Origin: Steinernema hermaphroditum
Taxonomy: Eukaryota > Nematoda > Chromadorea > Rhabditida > Steinernematidae
DNA length: 64,000 bases
Direction of reading: 5' to 3'
NCBI GenBank assembly: GCA_030435675.1
Contig: CM059625.1
Coordinates: forward strand, 5,146,001 to 5,210,000
Notes under the pieces: generated by a model
The model's input: the letters and a program-made list of their open reading frames with translations, nothing else
Databases searched by the model: none
What the model was told of the DNA's origin: nothing
Shown here: piece after piece, positions 1 to 10,307 of the stretch
Layout of the letters: every line of letters starts with the position of its first letter
Numbering within the stretch: position 1 is the stretch's first letter
Program-made: the position numbers and the translations under genes

Positions 1-583
1 CCACTCAAATATGATATCCAAGAACGCAGGCAACCTTGCAAATTCTGCGAATCAACCCGCCTGGCCAGAACACCCAGTCATCTCAGTCTACTCATCCCAC
101 TTCCTTCCGGTTCTTTAGAATTCGATCAAAATTCAGCTTAGCGGATTAAAGCCTCAAATGGCAAAAGCAACAAGGGCAGGGCGCGGAACTCCTTCGAACA
201 CGAGCACGACGGTGAGAGGAGCAAAAAATGATTTCCTACTTCCACGGGTACCCTCTTCCGTGGGAAACACAGACTACAGGTATGCCGACGTCTACTACCG
301 TATACTTCGCGATGCATCGCAAGCGAGAGGGCCTTGCGACAAAAAGCAGACAAACAACAGTTCCATTTTCGAATGTCTTTGCACTACCGGCGAACGAAGA
401 ACCGCACATTCCGTCTGTTATTGAGGGATCCTTCCGGTGTTTTCCGTTTATGCACACGCTGTTGATATGAGGCGCAAGTTGACCTAGCAACGCGCTAACC
501 TTAAGACGCGTTGCTATGCGCAATTACCTTTCGCTGAAATTCTGCTTCATATAGCGCGTCGAATTTAATTCGTAGGCCGAAAA
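1..583. other. Left-edge stretch without a recognised gene
   Basis: Several overlapping open frames of 70-95 codons exist on both strands, but none has a recognisable domain or a consistent splice pattern. The last bases before position 584 may hold the 5' end of the TCP11-like gene, with an acceptor-like tag about 8 nt before its ATG. Confidence 0.4.
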
Positions 584-2675
584 ATGGATCGTCCCGAGTC
601 ACAGCAAAGCGCCGCCGTGGAGCGGTCTGGCCTCCTTCTTTGGACGCAGCAGAGCCTGGCCGGAACGGCGATGTCCGACGCGATTCCCGATTCGTCGACC
701 GACTACGCCGAGCTCACTGGAAATGGTACGTTTTTCTGGTCGGCAGACGCGCCTTGCGATAAAGACATTTGCAGCTGATAAGATAATGGAAACTGTCGCT
801 TTTTTGGAGCAATTGGCACTAAGCACGAACTTATACACGCGTCCAATGCGACTTCGTGAGTCTCATGACAATCCAGGGCTGAGACGCTTACGTGAGGTCT
901 ACTATCACCTGATGAACACTGAAATGCGACAAACACGTCCAAACTACGATAAATACGTTACCACCCTCGGCAATCTGCAAAAGGTAGGAAGTGGAAACGG
1001 GGCCCCAAGGGTCACTTACCATTTGTAAGGCGTACAAGAGGACGGTTATCGCTCTGGGCGTACATAACTACGAGAGACTCCGTCTGCTTTCGGTTAACGT
1101 AAGTGAGAACAAGCTTCGTCTGGAGGCAAGACAGGACAGACTTGATGTGCAAGGGACCTACAAATTTTATGCTACGAACATTAACGAACTGATTGGAAAG
1201 CCGCCACCGGAGAACGTTCGACTTCCACTGAAGGATCTGCCTGTGAAACTGAAGTAAATATGGACAACAGGAAGCTTCACAATTTGCACCCCTTTAGAGA
1301 GCTCGAGAATAACTTGAATGCCTTTATTTTGAAGATAGGACTGGATGTTCGCGGCCACAATACGCGCTGTGGGGCTGACAAACATTACCTATTGGACACA
1401 CGGTTCTATGATCCAGTTTTTGCCGCATATCCAGGCAAAGACGGCATTGTTATTGTTCGTAGTTCACAAATGATTGTTCAGATCTGGCAGAGAACGTTTG
1501 GGACTGGTTGAAATATGCCTATCGCAAGATCAGGCCCCCCAACAATCAACCTTTGGAGTTAGATGGCATCGCACAGATACTCACCGTTGCCTACGTGGAA
1601 TTGTTAGGTTGGGACGCGACGACCCATCGACCCTTTCAGTTTCCCGACTCGCTTGTCTCCGACCGAAATGCGATTGTGCGTCTCGGCGAGGAGTACTCCG
1701 GTATGAAGTACGTCAACGCGGCACTGATGGTCGTCGGCGAATGTTGCGCTATCACCAATGAGTGGCGAGAACATTTAAAGCAACGTTTCTTCGAAACGGT
1801 CTTGTCGTTGGGCAAGCGGTACCACGTCATGTCGTGGACCTTTGAATGATGTCCCTTCATTGTAGACGAACGACGCTGACCATGGTCAGAGTGGGCTATG
1901 TTGCGACGAACTTTTTAAAGAGCAAAGGAGCACAATTCAGTGAACAGGCCTTAGGCGACTGGATTAGCGCTTTGGCCAGTAAGGAACCACCGCCGCAAAT
2001 GGCCAATTCGCGTAAGTGAGCTTCCATGCGACTGGACAACTTCGCTAAGTGTGAAATTATGTTTTGTGGTCGCGGAATTATTTGCCAAGAAAAAAAAAAC
2101 ACAGCACAAAATGACGCGCCAATGATGTCGCGAAGAAACGTGTTTACAAACCATAGGTAAACGTGCGCAATTAAGCAACGAAACCTTGACGGACGAGACG
2201 CTCGCGCACGAGCTGAGTTGCCTATTAAAAGGGTCAAAATTGCAAGGCGTCAGCCGACCGTAATTGGGCGGAAGCTGACTGAAGCACTCTCGCCGAAGCT
2301 CACTAAATCTCCATTGAAAGTCTACACAAATCGCTAGCCTCAATGTTACATAACGTGCGCACAACTATAAAAAGGGTCCGGCAAAATGAAAAAATAGGCT
2401 AGACTTCCTGATTGAACTAATTGAGCGCTTCGTCACTTCTGTTGATTCCAGATGCTGCCGTTCACAGATTCGCCACCGTTCTCGTCAAAGATCCGACGAA
2501 GATTCCCCTAGCCGAGATAGAACACATCGAGATGATCAAAGGAGAGGCTGCGCAGACGATGGCCAAGTTCGTCACGATAATCGACTGTAATCGTCGTGCT
2601 ATGGGCAATCGCTACATGGACATGATCCGCCAGATGCACGCAGCCACCATGCCTGTTGAGGATGGCTTATTATGA
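584..2675 (+). CDS. TCP11-family protein, copy A
   Basis: Seven exons are inferred: 584-725, 775-983, 1030-1253, 1298-1448, 1493-1818, 1866-2011 and 2452-2675. They total 1422 nt with no internal stop and predict 473 aa. The first five introns are 44-49 nt and the last is 440 nt. The protein is alpha-helical and shares aligned blocks with the neighbouring copy B: an ILTxAYxxLxxW block followed by FPxxLxxDR, and a C-terminal VxIIDxNRRAxGxxY block. Copy B is the closer match to vertebrate TCP11/TCP11L1, so copy A is assigned mainly through B. TCP11 proteins are linked to sperm function and cAMP/PKA signalling in mammals; the role in worms is inference. Exon 4 (residues about 190-240) is the least conserved part and its borders are the least certain. 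Copy A runs tail to tail with copy B, 297 bp apart. Confidence 0.78.
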
Positions 2676-2972
2676 GTGGAGTGCATGTGAACGCCTTTTA
2701 GGTACACTCATTTTTGGATCTTTGCAACCCAGTTATCTTTATCACATGAACATGATTGTCAATCTCCAGTAAATACCGTATGATCTCATTTGTAATTGAG
2801 GGTTCAGATGGACCAATTCGAAGAATTGTTTTCGTCAAAACACGACAATCATGCGACTACTAAGGCGAACACAGACAATCAACGCAGCTGCTTATTTTGC
2901 GGAAATTGAGCTTCCTCACATATATAGAGCTTCAAAAGCAAAGGCAGGAAACGTGAGCATGGAGAACTGAGA

Positions 2973-5062
2973 TCAGGGTAGGGGCGATTCGTGATGGACT
3001 TCTGCCAAGAGCCGAACGTAGAAGTCGCCAAAGGCACGGCGGTTGTAGTCAACGATGCGTAGAAAGCGTGCTGTCACGGCAGCCACTTCGGATTCGACGA
3101 ATTTGAAGCTGGAGAGAAGGTGGCGGGGAACGACGCCTGGGTTGTTGACGACTTCCGTGAAGAAATCCCTTAAGCGTTTATCTGCAACAGGTCCGTTTCA
3201 AATTTACTTATAAAAGTGAGATATGTCTGTTTTCTATGTACAGTGTTCTGTCTACGCTACAAAATGTTCTCCGATTTGATACAAAAATCACATAGTCGTG
3301 CCCATGGAGATCGCGTTAGGTTGGGGCAGACAGTTAGTTGTTATTCAGTATTAACCACCTGCTGCAATAATTCTAATCGTCTGTCGGTAGCCTGGATACG
3401 CGTCATATCGCGCAAATTTTTAATGTTAGGGATCATTCTGCAGCCAGTGGGGACCATTATCATAAAGGTTGCGACATTGTTGAGCGGACAGACGAGTTGA
3501 CAAGTGCGAGAAAAACTTACGTAATAAACATCGGACTGTATTCGCGGGTCCACCCAATGCAACGATCTGACTTTTGAACAGATCGCGGTCTGAACTAGGC
3601 GGCGGAGTGTATCCCTCTTCCAGTAGTTCTTTCTTCGCCTGTTGAACTTCGCTATCGCACAGGACAGCAACATGTTCCATCCTTTCATGCACGTTCCTAA
3701 AAATATTCCTCGATATATGACGTTCACAGAATGCTTATCTTACGTTCTCTCTACGTCATTGAGCAGAACAATGATTTTGTTCTTCAACGTCAGCATGAAA
3801 CCGTCTTTCTCGACAACATCCTTTCCAGCGATGTTTTGAGTAACGACCAGGGCACTTGTAGTGTAGATCAGTTGATGGTACTTCTCCACAAGTGCCAGGA
3901 TCATCTGTCTGTCGAAGGCAAGTGTCTCGGGAAACGGGAACTCCGCATCCGATGTGGACCACTCCATGAGGTCCAAATAGGCTCCCGTGAGTATTTGTGT
4001 TTGTTGCTGTCGTGTCAATGGGGGCTTGCTGGACTCGTCTGATGCCGACTTCTTCTTTGATGGCGAGTTTACGCTGGAACTGGTGCACATGACCTTGTCA
4101 TAAGATAATTGCAGCCATCTTTTCACGCATTTCGCGAATTCTAAAAGCATTGTTGTGTTGATTGAGGTAGTTTTTCCAATTACCAGGCGAGGCGTCAACA
4201 ACTTTGAGGTAGTAGTCACGTTCGCACTGCATTGAGTTCTCCTTGATTAGCTTATTATGCACTGTGAGATTGTAGTTTGCCATGTCCAGTTTCATGCGGT
4301 GCATCAGCTCGGCAAGTGCTCTAAAAGTGAAGTCAAATTTCAGCAGAAACTGGTTCCACAAACTTCATCTTATCCGGGACGTCCGTCTTTTCCCGAATAG
4401 CGCTGATGTCCGCATCCCTCACCGGCATACACATCGTCTGAGCGGTGTCGAGGATCTGCCTCATCGATGCTTCGAAGTCGATAGCCTTGTTCTTCGCTTG
4501 GTTCTTTAGATGCTCTCTATCGGCACATTCTTCCACCCGCTGCGTTAAACGAGGCTTTCCTTCGGGAACTATGCTCAGAAGGTCGTCTTTCATAGCACAG
4601 ATATCGGCGATGAAGGTGTCATATATAGGAGGGTCGGCTTCCAGCTCCTCGCGCATAATATCGAAGTGTGCCTTCTGCATCATCTCCTGCACTGGGTGTC
4701 CCTCGGATTGATCTAGTTCAACTTTCTGATCGAAAGCGACAGCATGAACGACGGCCATCTTATTGAGAAGTTCAATAGTTTCCTGAGCCATCTCGTGCGT
4801 GGAAATATTGCGAGGCGAAGGTGCTAAACATCATCTATGAGCCCAAATCCAAGGTGGTCAACTCACGAAAGTTTGAACTCGTTGAAGGTTCATCAGAAGG
4901 CTGTGAGCAGGAAGAAGGAGAACGTTTTCGTTTCACTCCGGTTGGAGGACTCGAAGGGCCGGATTCCTCGTCGCTGGCGGATCCTTTCGGCGCTTTGCTT
5001 TTTTCTGCATCAGTCGAATCGACTTCTGTCGCCTTTGAAGTCTCATCTTCGGGAAGCGGCAT
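2973..5062 (-). CDS. TCP11-family protein, copy B (TCP11L1-like)
   Basis: Six exons are inferred, from the 5' end: 5062-4867, 4823-4364, 4320-4184, 4140-3744, 3696-3521 and 3181-2973. They total 1575 nt without a stop and predict 524 aa, close to TCP11L1 in length. The first 65 residues are acidic, serine-rich and probably disordered. The core has the typical order: a helix with AQETIELLNKMAVVHA, then FDIMREELEADPP, then a CMPVRD block, then LMHRMKLDMANYNL, which is the best-known TCP11 signature. The C-terminal exon carries RIVDYNRRAFGDFY and ends HESPLP. Introns are 43-47 nt except the last (339 nt). The start ATG at 5062 opens the frame; no upstream exon was found. Family assignment is firm and the cellular role is inference. 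Confidence 0.85.
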
Positions 5063-5942
5063 GACAAATAAAAATAAGAGGCGATTTGTTGTTATTTATG
5101 CACAGTCAGTAAACAATGCGTGCTACGACCCCACCCTCGATGCTCAGGTCATTCGGTATGGGACGTTGCATCGCCCATGTGCATCCCTTATGCCGTCCTT
5201 GAAAAGACCGTGGGGGCGTCTATACAGTAAGCATGTAATTCTATATGGAATACGATGCTAACGTGAGCGCTAAATAATAGAATATCTTCGATTAGCGTTG
5301 ATTTCTCGTTATCGTCGACTTCGGCTCAAAAATTAATTGACATTTTTGCTGTAGGTTGCAATTATCGGACTCCCACGTTCCCAGTTATACGGCTGCTGGC
5401 TGATCTGGGTGAATTTGATTAATCTGCAAACTCTTATCGCCGCAAGTTAATCTCTGAGTTGCGGCTGTGTTGATCACACTGAACTGACACGTTCGTTGAA
5501 TCGCGCCTCAATTCTCAGGGGTGCTCTTCAATGGGCACGTAAACTCGAACATCAATGGCTGTTGTGGAGACACCGCTATCATGTTGACAAGCGCACAACG
5601 TTCCAAACTTCTATTTGTGGCGACAAAGGGGTCCAATGTCCGTGGGAATCGCAGACGAGGTTTATGGCGACCGTCGCATAGAGGGCGTTGTCGCTTTTTA
5701 TGGAGTGATAGGAATAAAATTTGGGGACGTATCGTTGGAAAATGGGACGAAAGTTATGTAGTGGGGTTATGTACATATTGTGCAAGAAAGGAGCGGCTTT
5801 CTAGTTAAACACTATGGCGTAAGGCAGAACAAAAGCTTTGTCAACATTAAACCATCTTTATTAAACCTCTGAATTTTTGCACCAAGTGGTAAATTTGTGT
5901 GTGTCAAAGAATAAGTCCACATCGTTCATTATACAAAGATGT
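5063..5942. other. Intergenic stretch upstream of TCP11 copy B
   Basis: No supported gene. Short open frames at 5496-5808 on both strands have no family resemblance and no matching splice sites. The region presumably contains the copy B promoter. Confidence 0.5.
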
Positions 5943-6015
5943 GCCTCGATAGCGCAGTAGGCAGCGCGTCAGTCTCATAATCTGAAGGTCGTGAGTTCGA
6001 TCCTCACTCGGAGCA
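5943..6015 (+). tRNA. tRNA-Met (CAT), elongator type, copy 1
   Basis: A 73-nt cloverleaf folds by eye: a seven-pair acceptor stem, a D-arm with AGTAGGCA, an anticodon loop CTCATAA (anticodon CAT), a T-arm with GTTCGATCC and discriminator A. The 3-70 position is C-A, a mismatch; the other copy has C-G there. A run of five T follows 3' of the gene, as expected for RNA polymerase III termination. No intron is present. The sequence is otherwise identical to the inverted copy at 6508-6580. It lacks initiator features, so elongator Met is the better call. Confidence 0.9.
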
Positions 6016-6507
6016 ATGTTTTTAATGTTTTTAGTCATTCTCATTCTTGAAGATTTCCTTCATGTATAATATCAATCTTTTTCCCTACTTTCGACGTGTG
6101 TACCGATAACTGCGACTTACGTAAGATTTGCGATGCATTAGTGCAAATGGCACCGGTTTAATTGACATTTTAGGTGAACGATGGAAACGGGACCATATGC
6201 CTGATGTAAGCTATGCAGTGTTTCGTAGTTTATCGGCTGTGCATAGTTGTTGACATCTTCCCGTGTTTGTAGCTCCTTTATTACTTTCTTGTGGTTGCTA
6301 CAGTTGACAAAGAGTTATTGTACTCAATGTTGTACTCATTTCCTATTGTATTCCTTTGTTCGAGTTATGCCAACATGTAAACATGGAGCAATGTTAAATC
6401 CGATAGAATTTCTTGGGGAACTGCAAGGTTTTCAATATTCTCCAATTCTTTTCATCTAACGAAGTCACAAATGAGAGCAAAAACAGACAAACATCAACAA
6501 AAAAGAT
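6016..6507. other. Spacer between the inverted tRNA-Met genes
   Basis: AT-rich spacer. One 70-codon open frame (6247-6459, +) has no family resemblance. T-runs at both ends act as probable Pol III terminators. Confidence 0.5.
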
Positions 6508-6580
6508 TGCCCCGAGTGAGGATCGAACTCACGACCTTCAGATTATGAGACTGACGCGCTGCCTACTGCGCTATCGAGGC
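6508..6580 (-). tRNA. tRNA-Met (CAT), elongator type, copy 2
   Basis: The reverse complement reads as a tRNA identical to the copy at 5943-6015 except position 70, where G pairs properly with C3. The anticodon loop is CTCATAA and the T-arm GTTCGATCC is intact. A run of six T follows its 3' end. This copy has the fully paired acceptor stem apart from a T-G wobble at 4-69, so it is probably the better functional gene. Confidence 0.93.
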
Positions 6581-6902
6581 TTGCTGTAGAGCGGTCGCAT
6601 AGGTTATACAACGGTAAATATCTAACCCACCAACATCCTCTTTCTGGTGAATCTAGTATCGTTATTCTCTACAGATCATATATTTATTTTCGGCATTTCG
6701 GGGCGTTTTCTCATACACCAACTGCTATCGTTCTAAAAAGCTTGCAAACTCTCGGCACGATGTGCCTTAATCGTTCGGCTTGGATTACTGTTTGAATGGA
6801 ATGATCGTGAATCTCGGTCTATTTTATACTTTCGTGCATCTGATTATTCGCGATCCCACCAGGCCCTCAATAGCCCACTTTCAGTTAGACCGGCCAATAG
6901 TC

Positions 6903-7589
6903 ATGATCTCTGGAAACAGCGGATTCGACCTTCGTCGCCCAAATCGCATCGTTCGGTAAAATATAGCTTCAATGAGCTATTACAGTTGTTCTGTGTTGCA
7001 GATTTAAGCCAATCGACCCTATGTCCCAGGCGGCTATCAGTGAGGACCCCATTCCGGAATACATGAATGTTCTTGGCATGATCTGCAGCATGATGGGACT
7101 TATGATGAGAGTACGTCCTGATCCGGTCCTTGTTTTAAGCTAGTACTGAAATGTTTTTAGATCAAGTGGTTCTCGTGGACTGCCTTGTTCTGCTCGTGCG
7201 TTTGCTTCGCCAATACCCGATCGTCTGACGACGCTAAGCAAATTGTTAGCAGCTTCATGTAAGTGCTCTATAAAAACTTAGCTCAACAAGTCAGTATTCG
7301 TCTCAAAGGAGATTGATTTATCTCTGTTGTCACCAACCGGGGCTTGATCATAGCTGCTGTTTTCCGCTTTATCATAATATACTATGTTCTGATAATATGA
7401 GTATTTTTGCAACTCGTATAATACTCAGATTAGAAGAACTAGGTATCGCGGAGAGCAGATTCTAAAGTTACTTGTCTAGCTTTGCAGCTCCACTATAATC
7501 ACCATTTCAGGCTTTCGGTTTCGGCTGTTGTTATGTGCTACCTCCAAAATCCATCGCCGATCATTCCTCCATGGGTCAGCATGTATTGA
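6903..7589 (+). CDS. WDR83OS: Asterix (PAT complex subunit, WDR83OS homologue)
   Basis: Four small exons are inferred: 6903-6955, 7002-7110, 7161-7258 and 7511-7589 (339 nt, 112 aa). The order of motifs matches metazoan Asterix: [13 protein letters not shown] near the N-terminus, [19 protein letters not shown], the [12 protein letters not shown] block and the C-terminal [11 protein letters not shown] followed by PPW. Two or three membrane-spanning helices lie between residues about 45 and 100. In vertebrates Asterix binds CCDC47 in the PAT complex, which protects polar transmembrane segments during insertion at the ER. An acceptor-like tttcag sits 21 nt upstream of the ATG. The gene is 322 bp downstream of a tRNA-Met. 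Family identity is firm. Confidence 0.93.
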
Positions 7590-8454
7590 TCACCGCATTA
7601 ACTTCTACCGTCTTTCTAAGAAACCATTGTGATAATAGGCCTTCGCTGTTGTTACTGATAATTATTTGTGTGTCTACAATATGAAACAGAGCTAAAGTGT
7701 GTCTTATTATATGTCTTGAAGCCGTGAGTTGTTTCTACTTCACAGGTTTTGGCATCATGCAAAGTGACTTAAAGAATGTGGTCACTGTTAACCGCAATCC
7801 ATGCAATGCACCATCACATTTCTAAGTTATACATGCTTTATGTCATAATGAGGTCCAGCAAGTTGTTCAGCTTTTAGGGGGCCATAGATATTAAGGATTC
7901 TATGTAGCGGGGCAAGCTGACATCCACCATGAACGTATAGAATATCCTTGCAAAAACAAGGTCCTAACAATGGATAACGCTGGAGCACGCATTTGCCTGG
8001 ATACTCGACATGTTAGATGAGTTGAGAAGAAAAGTTCTTTCGGGCTATGTACACAATCGGACGGACTGAACGTAGAGACAGAAAATGGCCAGTCAAAAGC
8101 GAATGGGGATGTGCTTGAATGCAGTCACAGTGTACTTTCCCGTTCCCAGTGAAAGTCACTAATAGTAAGGTCAGCTTTTAAAAAGGCCATAATGCAGCAA
8201 TATCTACGTGGTGGCAAGCTTCGGGAAATGCATAGAGCTTAATACAATCACTGAAGGAGGTAGACATGTGGAGATTTAGAGGATATCAGTGAATGTGCAT
8301 CCACTTGGATGCGGGAGACAAGAGATGAGCGTGCTATATATGCAGAAGAGAGCGATTATTAAATGAGTGAATACTGTACTGTACATAAAGACATAAAGAA
8401 AGGCTTACAAGTTTTGCTTGGACAGCATGAGGAGGCCGAAAATCAGAACAGCCT
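7590..8454. other. Intergenic stretch between Asterix and the TauE-like gene
   Basis: No open frame with coding character and no RNA gene was recognised. It should contain the 3' UTRs of the two convergent neighbours; no clear AATAAA was found close to either stop codon. Confidence 0.5.
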
Positions 8455-10307
8455 CTAAACAGCCTCCCCAGCATCAGCTTCCGGTCGTTCTTCAATAAGG
8501 TGCCCGTCCTCTGCCATCGAGGGATCAACGGATTCGGCCAGCCGCGAACCCATCTTCGACAGAATGCTGAAGCCAACAAATCTGAAAGTGGACAGAGGGC
8601 TAGGTCAGCCATGAAACGACGGTGATTACCCGGCAGCGATGATCAACGAACCGATTCCGATGAGGATCAAACGAGGCCCTGTAACAAGGAAGCCAACAAG
8701 AGCGAGACCTTCCAGAATGTACACGATCCAGGCCAAAGACATTCGGTTGAAGTGACTGGACAGGAATGATCCGAAGGGTGCGAAGAAGACGACGACGGGA
8801 ACTGAAAGTTGATGATGTGCTAGAGCTGTTTTTGAACGCCGCATTACCAGAGCAGACGAAGTGGTCCCAGGCCTCCTGACCGATGTCTTCCATTATTAGC
8901 TGACGCCAGAAAAAGCCGAAGCAGGTGTTCACAGCCATGAGCACAACTGAAGTCGGTGTGGCGATCTTCTCGCTGACACGGAACAAGAGCGTGAGCACGG
9001 AAAACGAGCAGATGTCCACGCCTGAACCGGCGAAACTGCTACAGAGGCCACCAACAAATCCTGTGAACAGAAGAATCAGGGTCTTCTTGAAGTTGAACAA
9101 CGGGACGGAGGCGAAGGTTCGTCGGTCGTGGTCTCGATTCAGGATGAACAACGCAACGGCGAACGAGAACCACACGGAGACGAAGAGCATCTTTTTTTCA
9201 TCGCCTAAAGACGCTGAATTACTGTGTAGGCTTGGATATTACCGGTGAGCAAGCCGTCCATGTACTCTAACCCAACGATGATGCCAGCCGTAGAACCGAT
9301 AGAACAGAAGACGACGCTGTGCCATTCGATGGCGATGCGCATGTAGACGATTGTGAAGGCAGCCGAAGTCATTCCTTTAAAACGACCATATTTACTTAAG
9401 TATACATCTTTATACCGCTCACCACAAGATTGGATCATAAGCGAGAAGTCCCTCGCAGTGCTGGAATCGATGTTCAGCAGAAGTGTCATCACGGGGAAGG
9501 CCACAGCGCCACCTCCTTCGGAAGTCATTCCTACGACACTAACCTCTGGGCATCAATTTGTTATTACTACAAACCTGCAACGGTAGCACCGAAAATCATC
9601 GTTACCGGCATTGCGATATGGGTAGGGTAGAGGCGAAAGATGTTGTACTTGATAGCCAAGGTCCACCAAAAGAAGTGCATAAACGCGAAGGGAATCAAGA
9701 AGCCGATGTACTTCCGGTAACGGTCCACGAACGGCGCTTTGGAATCGTTTGAGTTGCTGTGGACATTAGCGACGCCTTCCTCCAGATGTTGACCTAGGCA
9801 TTTCAGTCTTATTCACTACTTCCTAAAGAAACGTTTACCTTCCCACAGGTAGTTCTTGAAGAAGCGCTTCAATGGATTAGGTTTCGTCTGGTTGGCGTTC
9901 GGGAGGCCATGTTCGCCAGCGGGATGAATGACGTTACCGACATGAATGGGTGCCAGCTCGATGGAGTCGTCAAAAGTTAAGGTGCGCTGCTTCGTGACGC
10001 TAACCTTCTCGGCCAGTAGGTAGTTCTTCTCCACCGGAATGAAGCCAGGCCCATCCAAATCAGCCATTAAGTACTCCTTGTCCGGTGCAGCGAAACCCTT
10101 CCCATCCACATCTGTCATGACCTTCTCTGCTGGATCATCATTATTTACATCCACTTGGGGCAACACCTCTTCCCTCTTTGCAGGAATTAAGGTGTCACCG
10201 TCCAACATTAAGACGATCATCTCCTCCTCATAGGCCGCCACGATGCATCTCGAAACGGAATCGTCTCCCTTCGGAAGGAGACCGTTCTTTGCGGTCCGAT
10301 CGCCCAT
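8455..10307 (-). CDS. TauE/SafE-family membrane permease
   Basis: Seven exons are inferred, from the 5' end: 10307-9839, 9793-9575, 9530-9423, 9374-9243, 9204-8848, 8801-8630 and 8581-8455. They sum to 1584 nt and predict 527 aa. After a cytosolic region of about 150 residues, hydrophobic helices begin. The family repeat appears twice: MTSEGGGAVAFPVMTLLL in the first half and FVGGLCSSFAGSGVD in the second. TauE/SafE proteins carry sulfite, sulfonates or related organic anions in bacteria; the substrate in animals is not known to me. Introns are 38-48 nt. The start is placed at 10307 because a TTTCAG acceptor lies five bases upstream, although the frame stays open further 5'. The tail is acidic and cytosolic-looking. 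Confidence 0.85.
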
